Assembly (NCBI GenBank): GCA_000016765.1
Contig: CP000699.1
Span: forward strand, 3,847,501 to 3,911,500
Source of the DNA: Rhizorhabdus wittichii RW1
GTDB lineage: Bacteria; Pseudomonadota; Alphaproteobacteria; Sphingomonadales; Sphingomonadaceae
Reading direction: 5' to 3'
DNA: 64,000 nt
Made by a program: the position numbers and the translations under genes. Within the stretch, counting starts at the first letter, position 1, and each line of letters begins with the position of its first letter. Below, piece by piece: positions 26,730 to 35,467 of the stretch. Below the pieces are notes generated by a model. That model saw only the letters and a list, made by a program, of their open reading frames with translations, was not told the DNA's origin and did no database searches.

Positions 26730-27667
26730 TCGTCGGCCCCGTCGGGATAGAGTTCGGCGGCGGTGGCGCGCAGCTCGGCCGCCACGGCCTCGGCGGCGGG
26801 GGAGAGCAGCGTGCCCTTGCGGCGTGAAATGCCGATCGTCCCGACCGGGAAGGTCGCCGCCGGCAGGATGATGGCCAGCCCGTCGCGATCGGGGCCATGA
26901 TCGATCACCGGCCGGGGCCAGACGCCGAGCATGTCGCTGTCGAGAAGCAGCCGGTGGTTGGTCAGGAAGGAGATCGATTCGATCGCCGCCGGCGGCGAAT
27001 TGAGCCCGGCGTCGTGGAACAGCGCCTCGAACTGCCGGCGCAGCGTCGTTTCGGGCGGCGGCAATATCCAGTCGAAGCCGAGCAGCTCGTGCAGCGGCAC
27101 GCCCGCGCGGCCGGCGAGCTTATGCCCCCGGCGGGAGATCACCGCGAAGACGTCCCTGAGCAGCGGTTCCTGGTCGACGTCGTTGCGATGGCGGATCTGC
27201 GACAGCCGGCCGAGCACCAGGTCGAGCTCGCCCGACAGCAGGCGCGGCATCAGATGGTCGTTGGTGCCCTCGACGATGCGCAGGCTGATGTTCGGCCGGG
27301 TGCGGCGGAGCCGGAGCAGCGTCGTCGGGAGGAGGTGGCTCGACGCGGCGAGCAGCGTGCCCAGCGCCACCGTGCCGCTGGCGCCGGTCGACAGCGCCTG
27401 CAGCGCCATCGAGGTCTGGCCGAGCTGGGCGAGGATGACGCGCGCGTGGCGGACGAACTCGCGGCCGAGCTCGGTGGGCTCGACGCCGCGGTTGCCGCGG
27501 AAGAACAGCGGCGCGTGGAGGCTGTCCTCGAGATCCTGGAGCAGCTTGCTCGCGGTCGGCTGCGACAGGCCGAGCGCGCCCGCCGCGCGCAGGATGCTGC
27601 CATTCTCGGCAATCGCGACGGCGAGCTGGAAGTGCCGCAGCCTTGCCCATTGTTCGAACGATGCCAT
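26702..27667 (-). CDS. LysR-family regulator divergent from the 3-hydroxyanthranilate operon
   Basis: A 321-residue LysR-type transcription factor. The HTH is at about residues 10-70 ('FQLAVAIAENGSILRAAGAL', 'SQPTASKLLQDLE'); the rest is a periplasmic-binding-protein-like effector domain of normal length. It diverges from the catabolic operon with an 82-nt gap that holds a T-N11-A palindrome, so it is the likely activator responding to an aromatic intermediate. ATG 27667 is the first start giving the full HTH. Confidence 0.9.
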   Translation of the reverse strand: MASFEQWARLRHFQLAVAIAENGSILRAAGALGLSQPTASKLLQDLEDSLHAPLFFRGNRGVEPTELGREFVRHARVILAQLGQTSMALQALSTGASGTVALGTLLAASSHLLPTTLLRLRRTRPNISLRIVEGTNDHLMPRLLSGELDLVLGRLSQIRHRNDVDQEPLLRDVFAVISRRGHKLAGRAGVPLHELLGFDWILPPPETTLRRQFEALFHDAGLNSPPAAIESISFLTNHRLLLDSDMLGVWPRPVIDHGPDRDGLAIILPAATFPVGTIGISRRKGTLLSPAAEAVAAELRATAAELYPDGADDQPKSSSSV

Positions 27668-27675
27668 GGGGTTCT

Positions 27676-27696
27676 GATATCGGAAAATGGAATATC
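27676..27696. promoter_or_regulatory. Candidate LysR operator GATAT-N11-ATATC
   Basis: GATAT (27676-27680) and ATATC (27692-27696) form an inverted repeat with the T-N11-A spacing recognised by LysR-type regulators. It lies 9 nt from the regulator's start codon and 54 nt before the operon's first ATG, the usual site for divergent control and autoregulation. Confidence 0.6.
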
Positions 27697-27749
27697 ACGG
27701 TAAGAATTATATCAATAGTCTGATTTCTGGCCGATCCTATAGTCGGGCC

Positions 27750-29240
27750 ATGGAGACGAGACTCAAGGCCATCCTCGGCACCCGGCCGCCGCGCAGCCTG
27801 TCCTGCTACGTCAACGGCGCCTGGCGTCCGGGCGTATCGCGTTTCACCAAATATTCGCCGATCGACGGATCGCCGGTCGCCGAGGTCGAGGAGGCGGGCG
27901 CCGCGCTCGTCGACGAGGCGGTGGCGGCGGCGCGGGCGGCCAGCCGCCGCTGGCGCGAGACCCCGCTGTCGGAGCGCCACCGGCTGCTGCACCGCATCGC
28001 CGACGAGATCGAGCGCCGTTTCGACGCGTTCGTCGAGGCCGAGGTGTTGGACACCGGGCGCCCCGAGAGCCAGGCGCGCACCCTGGACATCCCGCGCGGC
28101 GCGGCCAATTTCCGGACCTTCGCCGATCTCGTCGGCGCGGAATCGGGCGAGGTCTTCGAGACCGAGACCCCCGATGGCGCCGGCGCGATCAACTATACGA
28201 TCCGCAAGCCGCACGGCGTGGTGGCGATCGTGTCGCCGTGGAACCTGCCCTTCCTGCTGCTGACCTGGAAGGTCGCGCCGGCCCTGGCGCTGGGCAATTG
28301 CGTAGTCGCAAAACCGTCGGAGGAGACGCCCGCCACCGCGACGCTGCTGGCCGAGGTGATGCACGCGGTCGGCCTTCCCGAGGGCGTGTTCAACCTGGTC
28401 CACGGCCATGGGCCCGAGGCGACCGGCGAATTCCTGACCCGCCATCCCGGCGTCGACGCGATCACCTTCACCGGGGAGACGCGGACCGGGGCGGCGATCA
28501 TGCGCGCCGCCGCCGAGGGCGTCCGGCCGATCTCGTTCGAACTGGGCGGCAAGAACGCCGCGATCATATTCGCCGACTGCGACCTCGAAAAGACGCTCGA
28601 CGGCGTCGCGCGCTCGACCTTCCTCAACTGCGGGCAGGTCTGCCTGTGCACCGAGCGGATCTATGTCGAGCGACCGATCTTCGACCGCTTCGTGCAGGGC
28701 CTGAAGGAGCGGGCCGAGCGGCTGGCGCCGGGGATGCCCGACGATCCGGCGACCACGCTGGGGCCGCTGATCTCGCGCGAGCATCGCGACAAGGTGCTGT
28801 CCTATTATGCGCTGGCGCGCGACGAGGGCGCGGTCGTCGTGACCGGCGGCGGCGTGCCGTCGCTGGGGGACGGGCTCGACGGCGGCTGCTGGGTCGAGCC
28901 GACGATCCTGACCGGCTTGCCGCAGACGGCCCGGTTGCTCCAGGAAGAGGTGTTCGGGCCGATCGCCCATATCGCCCCGTTCGACACCGAGGAGGAGGCG
29001 ATCATGCTCGCCAACGATACGCGCTACGGACTGGCGGCGGCGATCTGGACCGAGAATCTGTCGCGCGGGCATCGCGTCGCCCGCGCGATGGAAACCGGCA
29101 TCGCCTGGGTCAACAGCTGGTTCCTGCGCGACCTGCGCACGCCGTTCGGCGGGGTTCGCCTGTCCGGCCTCGGCCGCGAAGGGGGCGCCCATTCGCTCGC
29201 CTTCTACGGCGAGCCGATGAACATCTGCGTGAAGCTGTGA
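27750..29240 (+). CDS. nbaE: 2-aminomuconate-6-semialdehyde dehydrogenase
   Basis: A 496-residue NAD-dependent aldehyde dehydrogenase oxidising 2-aminomuconate 6-semialdehyde to 2-aminomuconate. The catalytic set is present: Asn165 in 'SPWNLP', Glu264 in 'FELGGKN' and Cys298 in 'NCGQVC'. Arg116 and Arg460 fall exactly four residues before the two substrate-binding arginines known in the Pseudomonas fluorescens enzyme (Arg120, Arg464), with the same offset as the catalytic residues; this supports the assignment over a hydroxymuconic semialdehyde dehydrogenase. ATG 27750 is chosen over the extended frame from 27687, which would run into the operator region. First gene of the operon. Confidence 0.88.
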   Translation: METRLKAILGTRPPRSLSCYVNGAWRPGVSRFTKYSPIDGSPVAEVEEAGAALVDEAVAAARAASRRWRETPLSERHRLLHRIADEIERRFDAFVEAEVLDTGRPESQARTLDIPRGAANFRTFADLVGAESGEVFETETPDGAGAINYTIRKPHGVVAIVSPWNLPFLLLTWKVAPALALGNCVVAKPSEETPATATLLAEVMHAVGLPEGVFNLVHGHGPEATGEFLTRHPGVDAITFTGETRTGAAIMRAAAEGVRPISFELGGKNAAIIFADCDLEKTLDGVARSTFLNCGQVCLCTERIYVERPIFDRFVQGLKERAERLAPGMPDDPATTLGPLISREHRDKVLSYYALARDEGAVVVTGGGVPSLGDGLDGGCWVEPTILTGLPQTARLLQEEVFGPIAHIAPFDTEEEAIMLANDTRYGLAAAIWTENLSRGHRVARAMETGIAWVNSWFLRDLRTPFGGVRLSGLGREGGAHSLAFYGEPMNICVKL

Positions 29241-30028
29241 GCGCGCCCGTCGAACAGGTGGCAGCGCTGCTGCGCGACGCCGCGGCAAGCGGCCGGCCAT
29301 GCCCGCCGGTCCGCGACCGGATCGCCGACGCCGATATCGCCACCGCCTATGCGGTCCAGAAGCGCAACGTGGAGATCGCGACGGCCTCCGGCGGGCGGAT
29401 CGTCGGCCGCAAGATCGGGCTGACCAGCCCGGCGGTGCAGAAGCAGCTCGGCGTCGACCAGCCCGATTTCGGGACGCTGCTCGCCGCCATGGCGATCCCC
29501 GACGGGGCCGAGATCCCGGTCGGCATGGTCCTCCAGCCCCGCGTCGAGGCCGAGATCGCCTTCGTCCTCGACCGCGACGTCACGGAAACCGGGCTGACCG
29601 TCGCCGACATCGTCCGGTCGATCGCCTTCGCGCTGCCGGCGATCGAGGTGGTGGGAAGCCGCATCGCCGACTGGGACATCGGCATCGTCGACACGATCGC
29701 CGACAATGCGTCGGCGGGGGCGTTCGTGCTGGGCGGGTCGCCGCGCCTGCTGCGCGACCTCGACCTGCGCGGCTGCGGGATGCGGCTCGACCATCGCGGC
29801 GAGCCGGTCTCGACCGGGGCCGGCGCCGCCTGCCTGGGCCATCCGCTCAACGCCGTGCTGTGGCTGGCGGAGGCGCTGATCCGGCAGGGAGAAGGCCTGC
29901 GCGCGGGCGACATCGTGCTGTCGGGCGCGCTCGGCCCGATGGTCGCGGCGACGCCGGGCGAGGTCTATGAGGCGAGGATATCCGGCCTGGGATCGGTCCG
30001 CGCCGTTTTCGGGGAGGCGAGGGCATGA
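29237..30028 (+). CDS. nbaH: 2-oxopent-4-enoate hydratase (MhpD family)
   Basis: A 263-residue hydratase that adds water to 2-oxopent-4-enoate (2-hydroxypenta-2,4-dienoate) to give 4-hydroxy-2-oxovalerate. Family features: '[20 protein letters not shown]', '[11 protein letters not shown]' with the metal-binding acidic pair, '[22 protein letters not shown]', and '[11 protein letters not shown]'. GTG 29237 overlaps the stop of the dehydrogenase gene (GTGA). It is a paralogue of the next gene; the two typically form a complex in meta-cleavage pathways. Confidence 0.88.
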   Translation: MSAPVEQVAALLRDAAASGRPCPPVRDRIADADIATAYAVQKRNVEIATASGGRIVGRKIGLTSPAVQKQLGVDQPDFGTLLAAMAIPDGAEIPVGMVLQPRVEAEIAFVLDRDVTETGLTVADIVRSIAFALPAIEVVGSRIADWDIGIVDTIADNASAGAFVLGGSPRLLRDLDLRGCGMRLDHRGEPVSTGAGAACLGHPLNAVLWLAEALIRQGEGLRAGDIVLSGALGPMVAATPGEVYEARISGLGSVRAVFGEARA

Positions 30029-30798
30029 CCGGCATCGACCGCGCGATGCTGCTCGAACAGGCGAGGCTCGACCGGCAGGCGATCCCGCAGTTCGACCCCG
30101 GCATCGACATCGACGAGGCCTATCGGGTGCAGACCCGGCTGGTCGAGCAGCGGCTGGCCGGGGGCGACCGCGTGATCGGCATGAAGATGGGCTTCACCAG
30201 CCGGGCCAAGATGGTCCAGATGGGCGTCTCCGACATGATCTGGGGGCGGCTGACCCGCGACATGCAGGTCGACGACGGCGACCGGGTCGACGTCTCGCGC
30301 TTCATCCACCCGCGCGCCGAGCCCGAGATCGCCTTCCTGCTGCGCAAGCCGCTGGCCGGCCGGGTGACGGCGATCGAGGCGCTCGATGCGGTGGCGGCGG
30401 TCGCCCCGGCGATCGAGATCATCGACAGCCGCTTCCGCAGCTTCCGCTTCTCGCTGACCGACGTGGTCGCCGACAATTGCTCGAGCGCGGCGTTCGTGAT
30501 CGGACCCTGGGCGCCGCCGTCGATCGACCTGTCCAACCTCGGCATGATCTTCAGCGTCGACGGGCGGCCCAGCCATTGCGCGTCGAGCGCGGCGCTGCTC
30601 GGCCATCCGGCGCGGTCGCTGGTCGCGGCGGCGCGGCTGGTCGAGAGCCATGGCGCGCTCGGCGGCGAGCTCGCCGCCGGATCGGTCGTGCTCGCCGGGG
30701 CGGCGACGGCGGCGGTCGCGCTCGTCCCCGGCCAGGACATCTCGCTCGAAGTGGAACGGCTCGGCATGGTCTCGTTCAGCGTCGGGGGCGGGGCATGA
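30025..30798 (+). CDS. nbaG: 4-oxalocrotonate (2-oxo-3-hexenedioate) decarboxylase
   Basis: A 257-residue member of the hydratase/decarboxylase family that decarboxylates 4-oxalocrotonate to 2-oxopent-4-enoate. Visible are '[17 protein letters not shown]', '[12 protein letters not shown]' (metal-binding glutamates) and '[20 protein letters not shown]', which differ from the hydratase paralogue in the way decarboxylases do. ATG 30025 overlaps the upstream stop (ATGA). Confidence 0.87.
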   Translation: MTGIDRAMLLEQARLDRQAIPQFDPGIDIDEAYRVQTRLVEQRLAGGDRVIGMKMGFTSRAKMVQMGVSDMIWGRLTRDMQVDDGDRVDVSRFIHPRAEPEIAFLLRKPLAGRVTAIEALDAVAAVAPAIEIIDSRFRSFRFSLTDVVADNCSSAAFVIGPWAPPSIDLSNLGMIFSVDGRPSHCASSAALLGHPARSLVAAARLVESHGALGGELAAGSVVLAGAATAAVALVPGQDISLEVERLGMVSFSVGGGA

Positions 30799-31226
30799 GC
30801 GGGCCGGGGCTGGTCGCCGGCGCCGCGCAGCCGCGCGGCCGCTTCCCGCATTTCCGCCGCGCGGGCGACTTCGTGTTCCTGTCGGGGACGAGCAGCCGCC
30901 GGCCCGACAACAGCTTCGCGGGCGCGGAGGCCGACGCGATGGGGGTGACGCGGGTCGACATCGCCGAGCAGACCCGCGCGGTGATCCTAAACATAGAGCG
31001 GATATTGCAGGAGGCCGGCGGAACGCTGGCCGACATCGTCGACATCACCGCCTTCCTCGTCAACATGCACGACTTCGGCGGGTACAACGCCGTCTATGGC
31101 GAATATTTCTCGGAGAGCGGGCCGACCCGGACCACCGTCGCGGTGCACCAGCTGCCCCATCCGCTGCTGCTGATCGAGATGAAGGCGGTCGCCTATATTC
31201 CGGACCATCGGGGAGCCAGGTCATGA
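30795..31226 (+). CDS. nbaF: 2-aminomuconate deaminase (RidA family)
   Basis: A 143-residue RidA/YjgF-fold protein. It has '[14 protein letters not shown]', '[19 protein letters not shown]' and the C-terminal '[20 protein letters not shown]', which matches the deaminases of 2-aminophenol and 3-hydroxyanthranilate pathways rather than housekeeping RidA. It hydrolyses 2-aminomuconate to 4-oxalocrotonate and ammonia. ATG 30795 overlaps the previous stop (ATGA); the longer open frame upstream is a shadow. Confidence 0.88.
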   Translation: MSGPGLVAGAAQPRGRFPHFRRAGDFVFLSGTSSRRPDNSFAGAEADAMGVTRVDIAEQTRAVILNIERILQEAGGTLADIVDITAFLVNMHDFGGYNAVYGEYFSESGPTRTTVAVHQLPHPLLLIEMKAVAYIPDHRGARS

Positions 31227-31774
31227 ACGAAAAAGCGGTCGCGCCCTTCCGGCTGGACCAGTGGATCGCCGACAACCGGCACCTGCTCCAGCCGCCCGTG
31301 TCGAACAAGCTGCTGTTCGAGGACAAGTCGGGGATGATCGTCCAGATCATCGGCGGCGGAAACCGGCGGACCGACTTCCACGACGATCCCGTCCAGGAAT
31401 TCTTCTACCAGCTCAAGGGCGACATGATCCTCAAGGTCCATGAGGACGGCGCGGTGCGCGACGTCCGGATCGGCGAGGGCGAGGTCTACCTGCTGCCGCC
31501 GCGCGTCCCTCATTCGCCGCAGCGGCCCGACCCGGACTCGATCGGGCTGGTGCTGGAGGGCGAGCGGCGGCCGGGGATGCTCGACGGCTTCGTCTGGTAT
31601 TGCTTCGGCTGCGGCGCGCAGGTCGACCGGGTCGAGGTCGCGCTCCAGGACATCGTCGCGGACCTGCCGCCGCTGTTCGACGCCTTCTACGCCAGCGAGG
31701 CGCGGCGGACCTGCCGCGCCTGCGGCGAGGTGCATCCCGGCAAGGCGCCGCCAGCCGGCTGGGTGACGCTCTGA
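31223..31774 (+). CDS. nbaC: 3-hydroxyanthranilate 3,4-dioxygenase
   Basis: A 183-residue cupin dioxygenase opening the ring of 3-hydroxyanthranilate. Iron ligands are His53, Glu59 and His97; Arg49 and Arg101 fit the substrate-binding arginines. Cys127, Cys130, Cys164 and Cys167 form the second, rubredoxin-like metal site of the bacterial enzymes. All are two residues later than in the Cupriavidus metallidurans enzyme. ATG 31223 overlaps the previous stop (ATGA). Confidence 0.95.
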   Translation: MNEKAVAPFRLDQWIADNRHLLQPPVSNKLLFEDKSGMIVQIIGGGNRRTDFHDDPVQEFFYQLKGDMILKVHEDGAVRDVRIGEGEVYLLPPRVPHSPQRPDPDSIGLVLEGERRPGMLDGFVWYCFGCGAQVDRVEVALQDIVADLPPLFDAFYASEARRTCRACGEVHPGKAPPAGWVTL

Positions 31775-32802
31775 TGGCGGCGCCGCGACTGATCGACATC
31801 CATTCGCATTTCTTCCCGCACAGCTGGCCCGACCTGTCGGCCCGCTTCGGCGGCGACTGGCCGTGGATGCGGCACGAGGGCGCCCGGCGCGCGACGGTGA
31901 TGATCGGCGATCGTCCGTTCCGGCCGGTCTATGACGCCTGCTGGGACATGGCGGTCCGGCTGGAGGAGATGGACCGCCACGGCGTCGACCACCAGATCAT
32001 GTGCGCGACGCCGGTGCTGTTCGCCTATGACCGTCCGGTCGACCAGGCGGCCGAGGTCGCGCGCATCTTCAACGACGCCGCGATCGAGCTGCGCGAGCAG
32101 GGGCGGGGGCGGATCGACGTGCTCTGCCAGGTGCCGCTCCAGGACGGCGACGCCGCCTGCCGCGAGCTCGAACGGGCGATGGCCGCCGGCCATGTCGGCG
32201 TGCAGATCGGCAATCATGTCGGCGACCGCGACCTCGATGACGAGAGCATCCTCGTCTTCCTGCAGCATTGCGCGAGCCTCGGCGCGGCGGTGCTGGTCCA
32301 TCCGTGGGACATGATCGGCACCGGCTCGCCGCGGATGCGCGACTATATGCTGCCATGGCTCGTCGGGATGCCCGCCGAGACGCAGCTCTCGATCCTGCGC
32401 CTGATCCTGTCGGGGGCGTTCGAGCGGCTGCCGAGGGACTTGAGGATCTGCTTCGCCCATGGCGGGGGGAGTTTCCCCTATCTGCTCGGCCGGGCCGAGA
32501 ATGCGTGGCGCGAGCGCGACATCGTCCGCAAGGACTGCCCGCACCCGCCCTCGCACTATCTCGACCGCTTCCATGTCGATGCGGCGGTGTTCGACGCGGG
32601 CGCGCTGAAGCTGCTGGTCGACGTGATGGGCGAGGACCGGGTGCTGTTCGGCACCGACTATCCCTTCCCGCTCGGCGAGAAGGAGATGGGGGCGCTGGTG
32701 CTCGGGTCGACCCTCGACGATGCGGTCAAGGCGAAGATCCTCGCCGGCAATGCGAGCCGCTTCTTCGGGTTGGAGGAGCGGCGCGTCCTGGTCGGGGCCT
32801 AG
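31774..32802 (+). CDS. nbaD: 2-amino-3-carboxymuconate-6-semialdehyde decarboxylase (ACMSD)
   Basis: A 342-residue amidohydrolase-fold decarboxylase. Zinc ligands fit His10 and His12 ('DIHSHFFP'), His176 ('VLVHPWD') and Asp295 ('FGTDYPFP'), with catalytic His229 ('FAHGGG'); positions agree within one residue with the P. fluorescens enzyme. It turns the ring-opened product into 2-aminomuconate semialdehyde, preventing spontaneous closure to quinolinate. Its ATG shares one base with the dioxygenase stop (TGATG). Last gene of the tightly coupled block. Confidence 0.95.
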   Translation: MAAPRLIDIHSHFFPHSWPDLSARFGGDWPWMRHEGARRATVMIGDRPFRPVYDACWDMAVRLEEMDRHGVDHQIMCATPVLFAYDRPVDQAAEVARIFNDAAIELREQGRGRIDVLCQVPLQDGDAACRELERAMAAGHVGVQIGNHVGDRDLDDESILVFLQHCASLGAAVLVHPWDMIGTGSPRMRDYMLPWLVGMPAETQLSILRLILSGAFERLPRDLRICFAHGGGSFPYLLGRAENAWRERDIVRKDCPHPPSHYLDRFHVDAAVFDAGALKLLVDVMGEDRVLFGTDYPFPLGEKEMGALVLGSTLDDAVKAKILAGNASRFFGLEERRVLVGA

Positions 32803-32834
32803 GCGGAGGCGGGCAATCGGCGCATAGGGGGTGC

Positions 32835-33560
32835 ATGTTGTCCCAGACCGACGCGCCGCCCGCCTTCGACCCGACCTCGCTTCGCCGCGACGGCTTCGCG
32901 ATCGTCGAGGCGGCGGAGATGTGCGCGCTGCTGCCGGCGGCGGCGGCCGAGGATTTCGCGGGCTTCGCGGGAAGCTGGGAACGGCTCGGCGACGATCGCT
33001 TCATGGCCGACGGGGGGCGCTACCGGCGGCGGCGGCACGCGGTCTTCGCGGTCGGGCGGGACGTCGTGCGCAAGCCGCACCAGCCGCATTACCAGAGCCG
33101 CGACTACAATATCCTCAACGGCGGGATCGAACGCTGGTTCGAGCCGGTCGAGCCGGACATCGCCGCCGGCCCGACCCTGCGGGGCGTGATCGGCTTCGCG
33201 GATGGCGTCTTCACGGCGTCGTCGTCCCGCCCCGAAACGGGATGGCATGTCGAGGTCCACCAGTTCCGGATCGAGGCCGCCGCCGACATGGCCGGGCTGC
33301 CGACGCCGGAGGGGCTCCACCGCGACGGCGTCGACTGGGTGCTGGTGATGCTGGTCGCGCGCCACAATGTCGAGGAGGGCGTGACCAAGATCCACGGGCC
33401 CGACCGGCGCGAGATCGGCTCCTTCTGCCTCGTCGAGCCGTTCGACGCGGTGCTGATCGACGATCACCGCATCTATCATGCGGTCACCCCGATCGTGCCG
33501 ATCGATCCCGAGCGGCCCGCCTATCGCGACGTGCTCGTCGTCACTTTCCGGGCGGCGTAG
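32835..33560 (+). CDS. 2OG-Fe dioxygenase of the IDO/BsmA type
   Basis: A 241-residue protein resembling the 2OG-Fe dioxygenase family that includes L-isoleucine 4-hydroxylase and BsmA. Putative iron ligands are His162 and Asp164 ('EGLHRDG') and His215 ('IYHAV'), with Arg231 near the C-terminus for 2-oxoglutarate. 'HVEVHQFRI' and 'GPTLRGVIGFADGV' are also in the family pattern. It follows the ACMSD gene by 32 nt in the same direction and may be cotranscribed. The substrate may be a free amino acid; a link to tryptophan/kynurenine breakdown is inferred from position only. Confidence 0.75.
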   Translation: MLSQTDAPPAFDPTSLRRDGFAIVEAAEMCALLPAAAAEDFAGFAGSWERLGDDRFMADGGRYRRRRHAVFAVGRDVVRKPHQPHYQSRDYNILNGGIERWFEPVEPDIAAGPTLRGVIGFADGVFTASSSRPETGWHVEVHQFRIEAAADMAGLPTPEGLHRDGVDWVLVMLVARHNVEEGVTKIHGPDRREIGSFCLVEPFDAVLIDDHRIYHAVTPIVPIDPERPAYRDVLVVTFRAA

Positions 33561-35301
33561 CGACCAGGTCGAGGACGCGGCCGGGGTCGGCGGCGTCGTT
33601 GCACAGCAGCAGGCAGAGCTGCGCGAGCGTGTCGGCCGCCGCGTCGCCGCCGTCGGGCAGGCTCGCGCTGATCGCCGCGTACATCCGTTCGAGCGGGGTG
33701 TCGTTGCGCACGACCGGTGGCGCGCCGGCCGTGTCGCGCGGCGTCCGCCCGGTCGCGACGTCCATCGCCACCGCGATCGCGGCCGGATCGGCCGAGGCGA
33801 GCCGCGCCGCGACATGCTCGTCGGGGCGGACGAGATAGACCGGATGGCGATCGGCGGCGAAGGCCCGCGCGAGGGCATCGTCGCCGCGGATCGTCACGAC
33901 GGCGAGGTCGTCGGTCGGGGCAGGCACGGCCCCGGCGGGGAGATGGTCCGCGAACAGCAGCAGGGTGAAGCGCGTCGCGGCGAGCGCGTCGTGGAGATGG
34001 ACGGCGCGGCCGTCGATCGTGACCGGCAAGTTGGGCAGGACCGCGCCGGGGCGGACGCCCGCGGGGTCGTCGTCGCCGGCGATCGCCGGCGAGGCGTCGT
34101 AGACATGGGCGGTCGACTGGCGCGGGTTGAGCAACTCGCTCGCCCAGCGATGCCGGCCCGACAGCGACAGCACCGCGTCGCGCATCCGCTGGAAGCCTTC
34201 GCTCGGCGGCGACATGAACCAGGTGCTCTTGGTCGCGGCGGCCAGATTCTCGCGGGTCGCGCGCACTCGCTCGGCCGAATAGCTGTCGAGCAGCGCGGGC
34301 GGGGCCTTGCCGGCGGCGACCAGCGCCAGCTTCCAGGCGAGGTTATGGGCGTCGTCGATCCCCGAATTGAGGCCGCGCACGCCGAAGATCGGCACGAGGT
34401 GCGCGGCGTCGCCGGCCAGCATCACCCGCCCGTGGCGGTAGCTGTCGAGGGTCAGCGCATGGGCGCGGTAGATGCTCTTCCAGACGAGCGTCCAGTTCGC
34501 GGTCACGCCCATCATGTCGAGCTGCGCCTGGAGCAGCGGCAGCAGGCGCTCCTCCTCCAGCATCTCGTCGCCGTCCTCGTCGCGAAGCTGGATGTCGATG
34601 CGCCAGATGCCGTCGGGCTGGACGTGGAGGATGACGGTCGATCCCGGATTGGACGGCGGATCGAACCAGACGTGGCGCTCGACCGGCCGCTCGATTCCCG
34701 CCACCTCGATGTCGGCGATCAGGTAGCGGCCCTCGTAGGAATCGCCCTGGAGCTTGAGGCCGAGCGCCTGGCGGACCACCGATCGCGCACCGTCGGCGGC
34801 GACCACCCAGCCGGCCTTCACCCGCTGGACGCCCTCGGGGCCCTCGACCTCGACCATGACATGGTCGGGGCCGGGCTCGACCGCGCGGACGAGATGGTTC
34901 CAGCGCACCACGCCGGGGCCGGCGGCGCTCCGGGCGGCGTCGAGCAGGAACTGCTCGCTATAATATTGCTGGAGGTTGATGAACGGCGCGTGCCGGTCCT
35001 CGGGCGCGAACGGCATCTCCAGCTCGAAGGCGAGGCGGTCGCGATAGAAGGTCTTGCCGCGCGACCAGGGCAGGCCCTTGGCGGCGAAGGCCGGGCCGGC
35101 GCCGATCCGGTCGAAAATCTCCTGGCTGCGGCGCGACAGGCAGATCGCCCGGCTGCTCCAGCTGATCTCGCTCTTGCCGTCGATCACCACCGGCCGCCGC
35201 CCGTGCCGGGCGAGGTCGGCCGCCAGCGCCAGGCCCACCGGCCCCGCGCCCACGATCAGGATGTCGGTTTCGTCGCCGGTCTCGTGCAGGATATCGCTCA
35301 T
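33541..35301 (-). CDS. FAD-dependent aromatic hydroxylase (PHBH/MhpA-like)
   Basis: A 586-residue group A flavin monooxygenase. Motifs: 'ILIVGAGPVGLALA' (GxGxxG) near residue 15, 'VVAADGARSVVR' (DG motif) near 170, and 'RVMLAGDAAHLVPIFGVRGLNSGIDDAHNLAWKL', cited here in parts, with the GD motif near 295. The C-terminal ~140 residues resemble the thioredoxin-like tail of phenol-hydroxylase relatives. ATG 35301 is chosen so that the FAD motif sits at a normal distance. Its stop overlaps the convergent dioxygenase gene by 20 nt. It could supply a hydroxylated substrate to the neighbouring pathway, but this is unproven. Confidence 0.85.
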   Translation of the reverse strand: MSDILHETGDETDILIVGAGPVGLALAADLARHGRRPVVIDGKSEISWSSRAICLSRRSQEIFDRIGAGPAFAAKGLPWSRGKTFYRDRLAFELEMPFAPEDRHAPFINLQQYYSEQFLLDAARSAAGPGVVRWNHLVRAVEPGPDHVMVEVEGPEGVQRVKAGWVVAADGARSVVRQALGLKLQGDSYEGRYLIADIEVAGIERPVERHVWFDPPSNPGSTVILHVQPDGIWRIDIQLRDEDGDEMLEEERLLPLLQAQLDMMGVTANWTLVWKSIYRAHALTLDSYRHGRVMLAGDAAHLVPIFGVRGLNSGIDDAHNLAWKLALVAAGKAPPALLDSYSAERVRATRENLAAATKSTWFMSPPSEGFQRMRDAVLSLSGRHRWASELLNPRQSTAHVYDASPAIAGDDDPAGVRPGAVLPNLPVTIDGRAVHLHDALAATRFTLLLFADHLPAGAVPAPTDDLAVVTIRGDDALARAFAADRHPVYLVRPDEHVAARLASADPAAIAVAMDVATGRTPRDTAGAPPVVRNDTPLERMYAAISASLPDGGDAAADTLAQLCLLLCNDAADPGRVLDLVATPPGK

Positions 35302-35357
35302 GGCCGACGTCCCTACGACAGCCATGGCGCCAAGCCAATCCGCTGGCCTCCCGCTTT

Positions 35358-35459
35358 CGTCATCCCGGCGAAAGCCGGGATCTCCCTGCCTTTCCTCGTC
35401 TCGGGATGGAGGGCGAAAAGGAAGAAAAGGGAGATCCCAGCTTTCGCTGGGATGACGGG
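35358..35459. repeat. Inverted pair of GAAAG-core palindromic repeats
   Basis: 'cgtcatcccggcgaaagccgggatctcc' (35358-35385, long hairpin) faces 'ggagatcccagctttcgctgggatgacgg' (35430-35458). Same family as at 13.6, 48.1 and 54.1 kb, with stems CCGGC/GCCGG and CCAGC/GCTGG in place of CCCGC/GCGGG. It separates the hydroxylase promoter side from the rsh stop. Confidence 0.8.
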
Positions 35460-35467
35460 AAAGGGAT

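Noticed and set aside
28238-29236. N-terminal extension of the hydratase frame to 28238.
   Set aside because: It lies entirely inside the dehydrogenase gene in another frame; GTG 29237 gives a normal family length and a GTGA junction.
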